From assembly GCA_012841305.1 (NCBI GenBank), contig DUVA01000251.1, forward strand, positions 1 to 41,168: 41,168 bases of DNA. Reading direction: 5' to 3'. The position numbers were made by a program, and so were the translations under genes. This document shows, piece after piece, positions 9,718 to 17,941 of this stretch (the first letter of the stretch is position 1; every line of letters starts with the position of its first letter). This DNA comes from Bacillota bacterium (GTDB lineage Bacteria; Bacillota; SHA-98; UBA4971). Below the pieces are notes generated by a model. It was not told where the DNA came from. It was given only the letters and a program-made list of their open reading frames with translations, and ran no database searches.

Positions 9718-10647
9718 CTAGAAACCGATCTCTTCTTTCCTTCGCCTTGCAGCAAATTGAATCAGGGTTATCACAAACAGTATCACAAACAGGATCCATG
9801 CCATTGCGGAAGCGTACCCCATCCTGTACCTTTGAAACGCTTGGGCATAGATATAATAGAGAATCGTATTAGTGCTGCCGCCCGGCCTGCCTTCAGTCAT
9901 GACGTATACAGCTTCAAAGAGGTTGAAAACCTCGATAATCAACATGATTGTCGCAAAGAAGGTGGTATTCGAGAGGAGTGGAACAGTGACATATCTGGTT
10001 TTCTGCCACCCTGTAGCGCCGTCTATTTCCGCCGCTTCATACAGTTCGTTCGGGATGTTCTGGAGGCCGGACAAATACATGATCATGTAATAACCTGAGA
10101 CTTGCCAAAGCCTCATGATGCCGAGAGCGGGCTTCGCCCACACCCTGCTTTCCAGCCAGCGCGGCAAGTTGCTTACCCCGACGAGTTTCAGTATAGCGTT
10201 AAGCACACCCTGATCCGGATTGAATATCCAAAGCCAGACCATACCAATGGCTATAGTCGATGTGATAGATGGCATATAATATGCTGCACGGAAGAAGCCA
10301 ATCCCGGGCAGTTGTTTGTTTAAGGCCATTGCCATAGCCATAGCAAAGACTATGCCAAGAGGCACTATAGCCACAACGAAGTAGACCGTATTGTAAAGGC
10401 ACTGAATGAATGATTCATCTCTGAAGGCTCGTGCGTAGTTCGCAAACCCGATCCACCTGGCGGGTGTTAGAAGATCCCAGCTTGTAAATGATATATATAG
10501 TGAGTAGACCAAAGAGCCATAAACGAAAATCCCAAGTCCGATGAGAGCCGGCAAGATGAAGGACCAAGCGGTTAATGTCTGTCTTACCTGGCGTGCACTT
10601 CCACCGAGACGTTTCATCAAACCATCCCTTCCACAGTCTGCATTCAC
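9718..10647 (-). CDS. Carbohydrate ABC transporter permease (MalF/UgpA-type)
   Basis: YEAAEIDGATGWQKTRYVTVPLLSNTTFF EAA loop; multiple TM segments. Confidence 0.92.
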   Translation of the reverse strand: MNADCGRDGLMKRLGGSARQVRQTLTAWSFILPALIGLGIFVYGSLVYSLYISFTSWDLLTPARWIGFANYARAFRDESFIQCLYNTVYFVVAIVPLGIVFAMAMAMALNKQLPGIGFFRAAYYMPSITSTIAIGMVWLWIFNPDQGVLNAILKLVGVSNLPRWLESRVWAKPALGIMRLWQVSGYYMIMYLSGLQNIPNELYEAAEIDGATGWQKTRYVTVPLLSNTTFFATIMLIIEVFNLFEAVYVMTEGRPGGSTNTILYYIYAQAFQRYRMGYASAMAWILFVILFVITLIQFAARRRKEEIGF

Positions 10648-10652
10648 GCGTT

Positions 10653-11393
10653 TTATCGTTCCAGCGTGACTCTGAAACGATATTGATCGCCTCTGTATAT
10701 TGAGATAGTGTGTTCTATGGGTACGCGCTCTCTGGAAAACGACACACGTTCCAGTTTGAGAACAGCTTCTTGGGCGTCAATCTCAAGCAGTTTCTGCTCC
10801 CGCCTGTCCGGCAAGGCGGCCTCTATGAACTGAGTGCCGTACGCCGGTTTAATGCCGATTTTGTGTTCTACAAGCCCATATATTGAGACATTATCAACGA
10901 TATCGTCATAGATATCTGCGAACGGTTCATAAGGTATTCTTAGGAGTTCAATCGCCATCGGTTCGTTGTCAGCCAGCCTCAGCCTCTCAACCCTAATAGT
11001 GAGCGCATTGCTGTCGTCCAGCTTGAGCTGCTCAACCGGCCCTTTCACAATTTCCTTCTTCAGGACTCTCGCGCCCGGGGTAAACCCTCTCATCTTCATG
11101 TCCTCACTGAAGCTATAGAGCTTCGACAGATCCCACTGGTGCTTTGCGGCGCGAACAAACGTACCTTTTCCCTGGCGCGTAGCGACCAAGCCCTCATTCA
11201 CTAATAGATGAACCGCCTGTCTTACTGTAATCTTGCTCACTCCGTGAAACTTGGCCATCTCAGCTTCTGTCGGAAGCTGGTCCCCTGGCTTGAGTTGATT
11301 TTGAGCAATCCGGGCACGCCAGTATTGACAAACTTGAACGTAAAGGGGTATGTTACTTTCCCTGTCAACTCCGGCAATATGCATCTTCGTCAC
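10653..11393 (-). CDS. GntR-family (HutC/UTRA) transcriptional regulator
   Basis: 246 aa; N-terminal wHTH GDQLPTEAEMAKFHGVSKITVRQAVHLLVNEGLVATRQGKGTFV plus UTRA-like domain. Confidence 0.93.
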   Translation of the reverse strand: MTKMHIAGVDRESNIPLYVQVCQYWRARIAQNQLKPGDQLPTEAEMAKFHGVSKITVRQAVHLLVNEGLVATRQGKGTFVRAAKHQWDLSKLYSFSEDMKMRGFTPGARVLKKEIVKGPVEQLKLDDSNALTIRVERLRLADNEPMAIELLRIPYEPFADIYDDIVDNVSIYGLVEHKIGIKPAYGTQFIEAALPDRREQKLLEIDAQEAVLKLERVSFSRERVPIEHTISIYRGDQYRFRVTLER

Positions 11394-11406
11394 AACTCTC
11401 CCATTT

Positions 11407-11521
11407 TATGTCATTATGTATCTTGAGCACTTGTTCTTAGGAATTCATATCAGTCTTGCCGCATATATGATGAGTCGCTTATGTCATTATAATGAATGCA
11501 GGTTAGTGACTATGTTATTAT
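11407..11521. promoter_or_regulatory. Candidate GntR operator cluster upstream of the sugar operon
   Basis: TATGTCATTAT at 11407 and 11480, TATGTTATTAT at 11511; 11484-11495 is a perfect 12-bp palindrome TCATTATAATGA. Confidence 0.5.
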
Positions 11522-11620
11522 AATCACTGCTTACTATTCTTTGCGGAATATCAAATTCCTTCTTATAACGAGAAATAATTCCAAGACTGCGCGTGAGATT
11601 TTCGGTGAATTGTGGAAGGC

Positions 11621-12529
11621 CTAGACGAAAAGGCGGCTAGAGATTTCCGCCCATAGTTGTTCAATGGCTTTGGCTGCGGTGATTTGTGAAACCCGGCTTG
11701 TGTGCCCAGGCGAGATGATTGGCTCACCTCTTGCAAGGGTCTTGACCACTTCCTCGTCAAATGGGACTCTCCCTGCCACATCAATGTTGTGTGTACGGCA
11801 AAACTCCTCAATATCCGCTGAGATCCGGTAGTCTAGGTCGTACTTATTAATACACAGCACTACCTCAACACCAAAGCCATCTGCGAGAGTGTATAGTCGT
11901 TCCATATCATGGATACCTGCGACTGTTGGCTCTGTCACGATAAGGGCCAAATCCACGTCGGACATTGAGGATATCACGGGACAGCCTATACCCGGAGGCC
12001 CGTCACATATGATCAGGCTGGACTCAAGGGTTTCGGCGATGCGGCGAGCCTCGCGCCTTACCTCCATCACCAGCTTGCCGGAGTTCTCTTCTGCCACACC
12101 GAGCTTGGCGTGAACAAGCGGCCCGTAGACAGTATCAGATACAAACCACCGGCCTGCAATGACATCCTTCATGCTTATGGCTTGATTAGGACAGATATGA
12201 AAGCATACAGCACAACCTTCACATGAGATGGACTCTATCTTGATATGCCCTTCATGCTCGGCAATAGCGTCAAAGCGGCATACCTTTCTACACGCTCCGC
12301 AGTTGTTACACTTCGCGGAGTCGAGAGTAGCCCTTCTGAGGCCGAAGAACTCATTTGTCTCTCTTACATTAGGCTTTAGTATAAGATGGAGGTCCGCAGC
12401 ATCTACATCGCAATCTACCAGGACAGTTGTCTTACAAGGAAAAGAATCCTTTGCCAAGCCTGCAAAAGCCCCGACTATAGTAGTTTTCCCGGTGCCTCCT
12501 TTGCCGCTGATAACCAGTAATTCCTTCAC
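11621..12529 (-). CDS. MinD-superfamily P-loop ATPase with inserted 4Fe-4S ferredoxin domain
   Basis: SGKGGTGKTTIVGAFAGLA; CNNCGACRKVCRF and CEGCAVCFHICPNQAI. Confidence 0.92.
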   Translation of the reverse strand: MKELLVISGKGGTGKTTIVGAFAGLAKDSFPCKTTVLVDCDVDAADLHLILKPNVRETNEFFGLRRATLDSAKCNNCGACRKVCRFDAIAEHEGHIKIESISCEGCAVCFHICPNQAISMKDVIAGRWFVSDTVYGPLVHAKLGVAEENSGKLVMEVRREARRIAETLESSLIICDGPPGIGCPVISSMSDVDLALIVTEPTVAGIHDMERLYTLADGFGVEVVLCINKYDLDYRISADIEEFCRTHNIDVAGRVPFDEEVVKTLARGEPIISPGHTSRVSQITAAKAIEQLWAEISSRLFV

Positions 12530-12568
12530 GGCGATTTCGTCCCTTCAAATACTGTTCCTATTCCACCC

Positions 12569-13426
12569 CTAAACCCGTTCCGCTGTAGCACAGATTTCAT
12601 GCCACAGATCCTGAAATGCCTTCTTTACCTCAGGAAACTCCTCTATGAGCCTTCCGCCCTTGGCATAACATGCAGCGTATCTTCGGTCGAATGGGATTTC
12701 GGCAAGTATGTGTATGTTCTCTGCCTTGCAATAATCCACCAACGTGCCGTTCCCTAAACCCGCTCTATTGATCACCACACCAAATGGAACTTGCAGTTCG
12801 CTCACCATATCAACTGCGAGTGTAAGATCATGGAGTCCAAATGGGGTAGGCTCTGTAACCAGCAAACAGAAATCGCTGCCACTCACTGAGGCCACAACCG
12901 GACATGAAGTCCCCGGAGGGGCATCAATGATCGAAATTATATCCTCAGGCATATTCTGCTTATGATTCTTCACTGCTTTCACAACCGGTGGGGCAAGCGG
13001 ACTCCCTATCTTCAACTTACCATGTATATGGGATATCGCTCCTGCACGGCCCCACTCAACTACCCCGATTTCCAGTGGCTCTTCTCTGATAGCGCCTGTA
13101 GGGCAAAGCAATGTACATCCGCCACATCCATGGCATAGCTCGGGAAAAGTCAATACATGCTTTCCCAAAGGCAAGATAGCGTTGAAAGCACAGATTTCTC
13201 CGCAGCGTCCACATCCGGTGCATTTCTCCTCATTCACAACAGGTACAGGCACAGTCACTTTGGCACGACCCTCAAGTACAGGTTTAAGAAACAGGTGAGC
13301 ATTGGGTTCTTCCACATCGCAATCCATGAGACAAACCGGCTCTGTCTCTGCAAGGGTCAAAGCCAGGTTCACTGCGATCGTGGTCTTACCTGTTCCACCC
13401 TTTCCGCTGGCTACTGATATGATCAT
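12569..13426 (-). CDS. MinD-superfamily P-loop ATPase with inserted 4Fe-4S ferredoxin domain (second copy)
   Basis: SGKGGTGKTTIAVNLALTLAE; CTGCGRCGEICAFNAI and CHGCGGCTLLCPTGAI. Confidence 0.92.
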   Translation of the reverse strand: MIISVASGKGGTGKTTIAVNLALTLAETEPVCLMDCDVEEPNAHLFLKPVLEGRAKVTVPVPVVNEEKCTGCGRCGEICAFNAILPLGKHVLTFPELCHGCGGCTLLCPTGAIREEPLEIGVVEWGRAGAISHIHGKLKIGSPLAPPVVKAVKNHKQNMPEDIISIIDAPPGTSCPVVASVSGSDFCLLVTEPTPFGLHDLTLAVDMVSELQVPFGVVINRAGLGNGTLVDYCKAENIHILAEIPFDRRYAACYAKGGRLIEEFPEVKKAFQDLWHEICATAERV

Positions 13427-13577
13427 ATGGCATCCCCGCTTGCGACTGTATAATCTCCGGTTATCCGCTTACTTGACTGTCTGATATTCAGGCGGACTCA
13501 TACCTTCAGCATGATTTCACTCCCGAATCGGCGGTGACTCATGAACTGAACGCATAAAGCTGCATCCAACCCTAGAC

Positions 13578-13985
13578 TCACTCTTTCCCGCATCCACCGC
13601 CATCGCCGTGATCCTCATGGTGTCCGCATTCGTGGTTGTCCGTACGCTCACCTTTTCCGTGTTCACAAAGGCTTTCCCCGCCCCTCAGGGTACCGGCGGC
13701 AAAGGCCTTGGCCACCTCATCAACAAGTCCGGTCGCTCCCACGACAGTCTGGATGTTTTTCCCGGCAAACAGATTCTGAGCTCTCATGCCCATTCCTCCT
13801 GCGATAATGCAGGAAACCCCTAGGTTTGACAGATATTCAGGCAGAAAACCTGGTTCGTGTCCTGGATTGGGAATGACAGACTTGTCCATGACGGACCCGT
13901 CCTTTGCATCATATATGGTATATTCAGGACATCTCCCAAAGTGCGGTGCTACCATAGATCCCTCTGTCGCTATGGCAATCTTCAT
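13578..13985 (-). CDS. Dinitrogenase iron-molybdenum cofactor (NifX/NafY)-like protein with His/Cys-rich tail
   Basis: MKIAIATEGSMVAPHFGRCPEYTIYDA; tail CEHGKGERTDNHECGHHEDHGDGGGCGKE. Confidence 0.88.
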   Translation of the reverse strand: MKIAIATEGSMVAPHFGRCPEYTIYDAKDGSVMDKSVIPNPGHEPGFLPEYLSNLGVSCIIAGGMGMRAQNLFAGKNIQTVVGATGLVDEVAKAFAAGTLRGGESLCEHGKGERTDNHECGHHEDHGDGGGCGKE

Positions 13986-14146
13986 TTAAGGGCGCCTCCT
14001 TTACAGTCTTTTCACGTCTTATTAGCCTTCATTGGCTTTGCAATGCTCATTGCTATTCTTGGACTTAGCAAAATCCATGTTAATGATGCACTCAGCAATT
14101 TCAGCGTCAACTCAACAAGCAATCCTGCCTGGGCTTGCAGATAGCT

Positions 14147-14518
14147 CTATGACATATTGAGCCCGGTATGCGAGTCTGTCGTAGCCCCGGAAACCTGGGT
14201 TAATGTCCCTTCCTTATAGGCTGTAATAGCGCCGCGGACTGTACCTGAATCCATGACAAACACCTTAATCCCCGCTGCCTCCAGGGCTCGGGACGCATTT
14301 GGCCCCACATGCCCTGTAATGACCGCGCTGACTTCACAGCCGGCAAGAAACTGAGCGCTCTTGATACCTGCTCCGCCTAACGCAGTCGTGCCTTCGTTTT
14401 GCTCAACCCTGTGTTCTTCTGTATCAAGGTCAACAATAACGAAATACTTACATCGTCCAAAACGAGGGTCAAAGTCTGCGTCCAAGTTCTTGTCCTGCGC
14501 AGTTATTGCTATCTTCAT
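14147..14518 (-). CDS. Dinitrogenase iron-molybdenum cofactor (NifX)-like protein
   Basis: MKIAITAQDKNLDADFDPRFGRCKYFVIVDLDT...VITGHVGPNASRALEAAGIKVF. Confidence 0.88.
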   Translation of the reverse strand: MKIAITAQDKNLDADFDPRFGRCKYFVIVDLDTEEHRVEQNEGTTALGGAGIKSAQFLAGCEVSAVITGHVGPNASRALEAAGIKVFVMDSGTVRGAITAYKEGTLTQVSGATTDSHTGLNMS

Positions 14519-15444
14519 TCTGGGACCTCCTTATTCACAATTTCAGTCCACCTTATTCCGGAACGCATCGCTTCACTGTCATATTCCTCTACGCGACCTA
14601 GGTCACAGAATCTGGCTAACTCGGGATCAAGCGGTAAGGCGCCCAGATAGGGTATCCCTGAGGATTCTGCCAGTTCTTCTCCCCTGCTAGGCCCGAATAG
14701 ATAAAGAGTCTCGCCACATTGTGGACACACTGCATAGCTCATGTTCTCGATGAGTCCCAGGATCTTGACATCCATCATTGAAGCCATTCTCATAGCTTTC
14801 TTAACAATCATTGCTGCGACATCTTGAGGTGATGATACAATCACCACGCCATTTAACGGCAGGGATTGCATGACAGTAATGGGGACATCTCCGGTTCCCG
14901 GAGGCAGATCCACGATAAGATAGTCGAGTTTTCCCCAGATTACATCTGTCCAGAATTGCTTTACGGCACCTGCGATTAGAGGGCCTCGCCAGATCACCGG
15001 GTCATCCTCATTCTTGAGAAGAAGATTGAGAGACATGACTTCAATACCTAAGTCGCTCTTCACAGGAAGAATCCCGAATTCCATAGCTTCTGCGGAGGAC
15101 TTAATACCAAACATTTTCGGTATGCTAGGCCCTGTGATGTCAGCGTCAAGCAAGCCGACTCTATAACCTTCTCTCGCCAGCTTCACCCCTATAAGAGCAG
15201 CAACTGAGGATTTCCCTACACCTCCTTTACCGCTCATGACAGCTATAACCTGGTTTATGCTGTTGAAATCACTTTCGGGAAGAGTCTCAATCCATTGCTT
15301 CATCTTGCAGCCGGAAGCCTCTTCCTTTTCGCCAACGTCCTTCGTCCCTTGCTCCACAAAAAGTCGCCTCCCACCCCATATACGCTGGACATTTCTCAAG
15401 TATTCAGGGGACGAGCGCAGATGCCTCGCCCCCTTCTTGAACAT
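14515..15444 (-). CDS. Mrp/NBP35-family ATP-binding Fe-S carrier protein
   Basis: VMSGKGGVGKSSVAALIG, DADITGPSIPKMFG, YLIVDLPPGTGDVP, ENMSYAVCPQCGE; internal ATG at 15444 has GGGAGG SD (track ORF begins 15459). Confidence 0.9.
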   Translation of the reverse strand: MFKKGARHLRSSPEYLRNVQRIWGGRRLFVEQGTKDVGEKEEASGCKMKQWIETLPESDFNSINQVIAVMSGKGGVGKSSVAALIGVKLAREGYRVGLLDADITGPSIPKMFGIKSSAEAMEFGILPVKSDLGIEVMSLNLLLKNEDDPVIWRGPLIAGAVKQFWTDVIWGKLDYLIVDLPPGTGDVPITVMQSLPLNGVVIVSSPQDVAAMIVKKAMRMASMMDVKILGLIENMSYAVCPQCGETLYLFGPSRGEELAESSGIPYLGALPLDPELARFCDLGRVEEYDSEAMRSGIRWTEIVNKEVPE

Positions 15445-15474
15445 AGAAACGCCTCCCAACGATAATTGCGTATC

Positions 15475-15984
15475 CTATTCGTCCTTATCTGTACTGTCTG
15501 TTTTCTGCTTGCCTAATTCGTCTAAACGTCTTTCGACAGCCTCCAGCTCTTCCTTAAGCAATGTGGTTTGTTCCTTTAGAAATGAGACCTCATGTTCAGT
15601 CGTGGCCTCAGCCTCATATTCAGGGTCATAGCCCGGATATGGGGTACCGTAGGCAGGAACTCCCTGAACGACTGGATAAGGATAAGCGGTTCCAGGTTGA
15701 CATGTGGGAACTGCCCATTCAGGGTGGCAAAATTGCATCCAACCGGCTCGGCCAGGCATTCCATACATTCGCCCACGGCCTACGCCTCTGCCTAAGCCTC
15801 GGCCCCAGCCTCTGCCTAACCCTCGACCCCACCCTCTACCTCTCCCGAATCCTGCTCCTTTGAATCCGGGCTGAGGGTTCATGTACCCAGCCCCAGGAAA
15901 TCCAGCACAGTATCCTGCAGCCCGTCCGGTTCTCGGGCCAAAACCAAGAGGTCCTATTCCGTCTCCTCGTGGCATATCGCACAC
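15475..15984 (-). CDS. Gly/Arg-rich DUF5320-like protein
   Basis: MPRGDGIGPLGFGPRTGRAAGYCAG motif, RGWGRGLGRGWGRGLGRGVGRGRM repeats, C-terminal coiled coil. Confidence 0.75.
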   Translation of the reverse strand: MCDMPRGDGIGPLGFGPRTGRAAGYCAGFPGAGYMNPQPGFKGAGFGRGRGWGRGLGRGWGRGLGRGVGRGRMYGMPGRAGWMQFCHPEWAVPTCQPGTAYPYPVVQGVPAYGTPYPGYDPEYEAEATTEHEVSFLKEQTTLLKEELEAVERRLDELGKQKTDSTDKDE

Positions 15985-16124
15985 CTCCTTCGTTCTATAG
16001 AATCTCCTGTGAGATTAGGGGATCCTTCTTTCGTGGGCTCAGAAGACCCACAGTAAGTAAACACCAGAACCTGACAGCAAAACCATCAGGGCCTTCCTCT
16101 TTCAAAAAGGCACTTATCGAATAA

Positions 16125-16173
16125 TGAGCATATGCTCACTTATAGTATACCCATGATTATGAGCATATGTCAA
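16125..16173 (-). promoter_or_regulatory. Promoter of the DUF5320/Mrp/NifX/MinD operon with overlapping palindromic operators
   Basis: TTGACA 16168-16173, 18-bp spacer, TATACT 16144-16149; perfect 14-bp palindrome TGAGCATATGCTCA at 16125-16138 and a half-copy TGAGCATATGTCA at 16160-16172. Confidence 0.75.
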
Positions 16174-16182
16174 TAACTAAGC

Positions 16183-16220
16183 AAAAAAAATAGACACCCA
16201 ACTGTCGATTAAGCGTCTAT
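16183..16220 (-). terminator. Rho-independent-like terminator of the DUF134 gene
   Basis: Minus strand ATAGACGC...GTGTCTAT followed by an 8-T run. Confidence 0.65.
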
Positions 16221-16259
16221 CCCTTGCATTCATTGCTATTTCTTAGATAGCAAACCTAG

Positions 16260-16736
16260 TCACTCTTGGTTCCAGCCCCTGCCTCTGCGGCCCCACGGCA
16301 TATTGCCAAATCCGTGTCCTTGGTTGTCTGTCCGCTGCACGTTTTCGTCGCCACATTGAGGACATGTCATTTCAATGCCGCGCCCGCCGGTTCCAAAAGG
16401 AACTTCAAAATCATGATCACACGCCCTGCACTTGAACTTGCGCATTGCCACTCTGTAATTGCCACCTTCAATACGAAGAGCCCGTCCTTCTACAAGCGCC
16501 CTTGCAATTTTCTCCCTTGCGGAAGTAAGATCCCTTTGAAAGGTAGGACGGGAAATCTGCATTATGTCAGCACATTCCTCTTGCTGCAAGCCTTCAAGAT
16601 CCTTTAGGCGAATCGCTTCAAGCTCCTCTACAGTCAGCACCTCTTCTTCCAACTCCCGAAGCGGCGCTCCTGCCGGTTTGAACACAGTCACATCAGGCAC
16701 GAATCCTACGCGTCTGCACTTTGGGGGCCTTGCCAA
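16260..16736 (-). CDS. DUF134/UPF0251 helix-turn-helix DNA-binding protein
   Basis: MARPPKCRRVGFVPDVTVFKPAG...LTVEELEAIRLKDLEGLQQEECADIMQISRPTFQRDLTSAREKIA. Confidence 0.92.
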   Translation of the reverse strand: MARPPKCRRVGFVPDVTVFKPAGAPLRELEEEVLTVEELEAIRLKDLEGLQQEECADIMQISRPTFQRDLTSAREKIARALVEGRALRIEGGNYRVAMRKFKCRACDHDFEVPFGTGGRGIEMTCPQCGDENVQRTDNQGHGFGNMPWGRRGRGWNQE

Positions 16737-16786
16737 GTTATTCGCCTCCGATTAAGTCATTTCCACTTGTGTATTATCTACTCAAT

Positions 16787-16815
16787 TCGAGCATATACTC
16801 TCGAGCATATACTCG
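16787..16815. promoter_or_regulatory. Tandem operator-like repeats upstream of DUF134 gene
   Basis: Exact 14-bp tandem repeat TCGAGCATATACTC x2 (16787-16800, 16801-16814), related to TGAGCATATGCTCA at 16125. Confidence 0.65.
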
Positions 16816-17275
16816 TCTCGTGTTCAATGAGGCAAGTCATCCGGGTTGCGCGCAGCCGGCATTACTTTTCCGGCGTATCAATCATATGTTCATAATTATC
16901 ATAGGCTTTCTGTAGTCGTGCGTCAAGCCGAACCGTCGCACCACGAAATTCCTGATTGGGCATACCTGTCCCTTTGACATACTGCTGACTGAAACGGGCT
17001 ATCCTAGGCATAGCTATGAAATGAATGGCAAGGATTGATGCCTTCATCGCCAGATGAATTCGGGACTCTCTCCCGGTTGGGTGCAACAACCGGTAGCGAA
17101 GAGGCCTGCAAAATCCCATCCCGAACAAGCAAGGTAGAGTAATTGCAGATTAAAGAAGGATTTGAGATTTGCCGTTTACAGTGCTACTCTGGAAATAGAA
17201 TATTCACATTGCCTAACGCAGTATCAATATGCTGCTCCATAGCGCAATGTCACTTGTGAGAGAAGGTAGATATTG

Positions 17276-17929
17276 ATGTCAGGTATATATGCGCTCCTTG
17301 GCACAGCTGCAATTGCAGCCGCAGCCCACGCTTTGCTGCCGGATCACTGGCTACCGTATATCTTGTCGGCAAGAGCGAGAGGCATGTCCACAAAACAGAC
17401 AGTGGCTATGACTGCTGCCGGGGCAGTCGCACATCTGGTTTCCACTGTAATAGTGGGATTGCTTTTTTCCTTTGCAGGGACTGTAGTAGCTACAAACGTC
17501 AGCGCAGGATTGAAGCGGATTGTCGGATTTGTCGTCATCGGGCTTGGTGTCTATTTCCTCTTTAAGGGTTGGTCCAAATACCGAGGACGTCACCAGGATC
17601 AAGATAACCATACGCAGCAGGAAGAAACCCACAAACATTGCCACTCCCACGTAACAGCAGGCTCCACGTATGGATTGGGCGTAATCCTCGGAGCTCGGCC
17701 GTGTGTAGAAGCGATTCCCATTTTCCTTGCTGCAAGCACACGAGGGGTATTTTCATCCCTGGCAGCAATCGGAACCTGGGTGATTACGACCTTACTCGCC
17801 ATGGTGGGAATTGTTTGGCTTTCATTGCGTGGCCTTGAAACAGCCCGATTCGCCTGGTTTGAACGAAACAGCGAGATTATCGCAGGAATAGTCATTATCG
17901 CAGTGGGCATTATCGCTCTTTGTGAATAA
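17276..17929 (+). CDS. Integral membrane protein, NicO/RcnA-like metal-transporter family candidate
   Basis: HALLPDHWLPYILSARARGMS, AHLVSTVIVG, His-rich loop THKHCHSH, LGARPCVEAIP; ATG at 17276. Confidence 0.65.
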   Translation: MSGIYALLGTAAIAAAAHALLPDHWLPYILSARARGMSTKQTVAMTAAGAVAHLVSTVIVGLLFSFAGTVVATNVSAGLKRIVGFVVIGLGVYFLFKGWSKYRGRHQDQDNHTQQEETHKHCHSHVTAGSTYGLGVILGARPCVEAIPIFLAASTRGVFSSLAAIGTWVITTLLAMVGIVWLSLRGLETARFAWFERNSEIIAGIVIIAVGIIALCE

Positions 17930-17941
17930 AGCTGTTAGATG

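Noticed and set aside
11621-15444. Nitrogen fixation cluster
   Set aside because: Only NifX-like carriers and MinD/Mrp ATPases; no nifHDK, nifB or nifEN in the window
16862-17128. 88-aa minus ORF
   Set aside because: No family motif or convincing SD; overlaps the hairpin-rich leader of the downstream membrane gene, so not called as a gene
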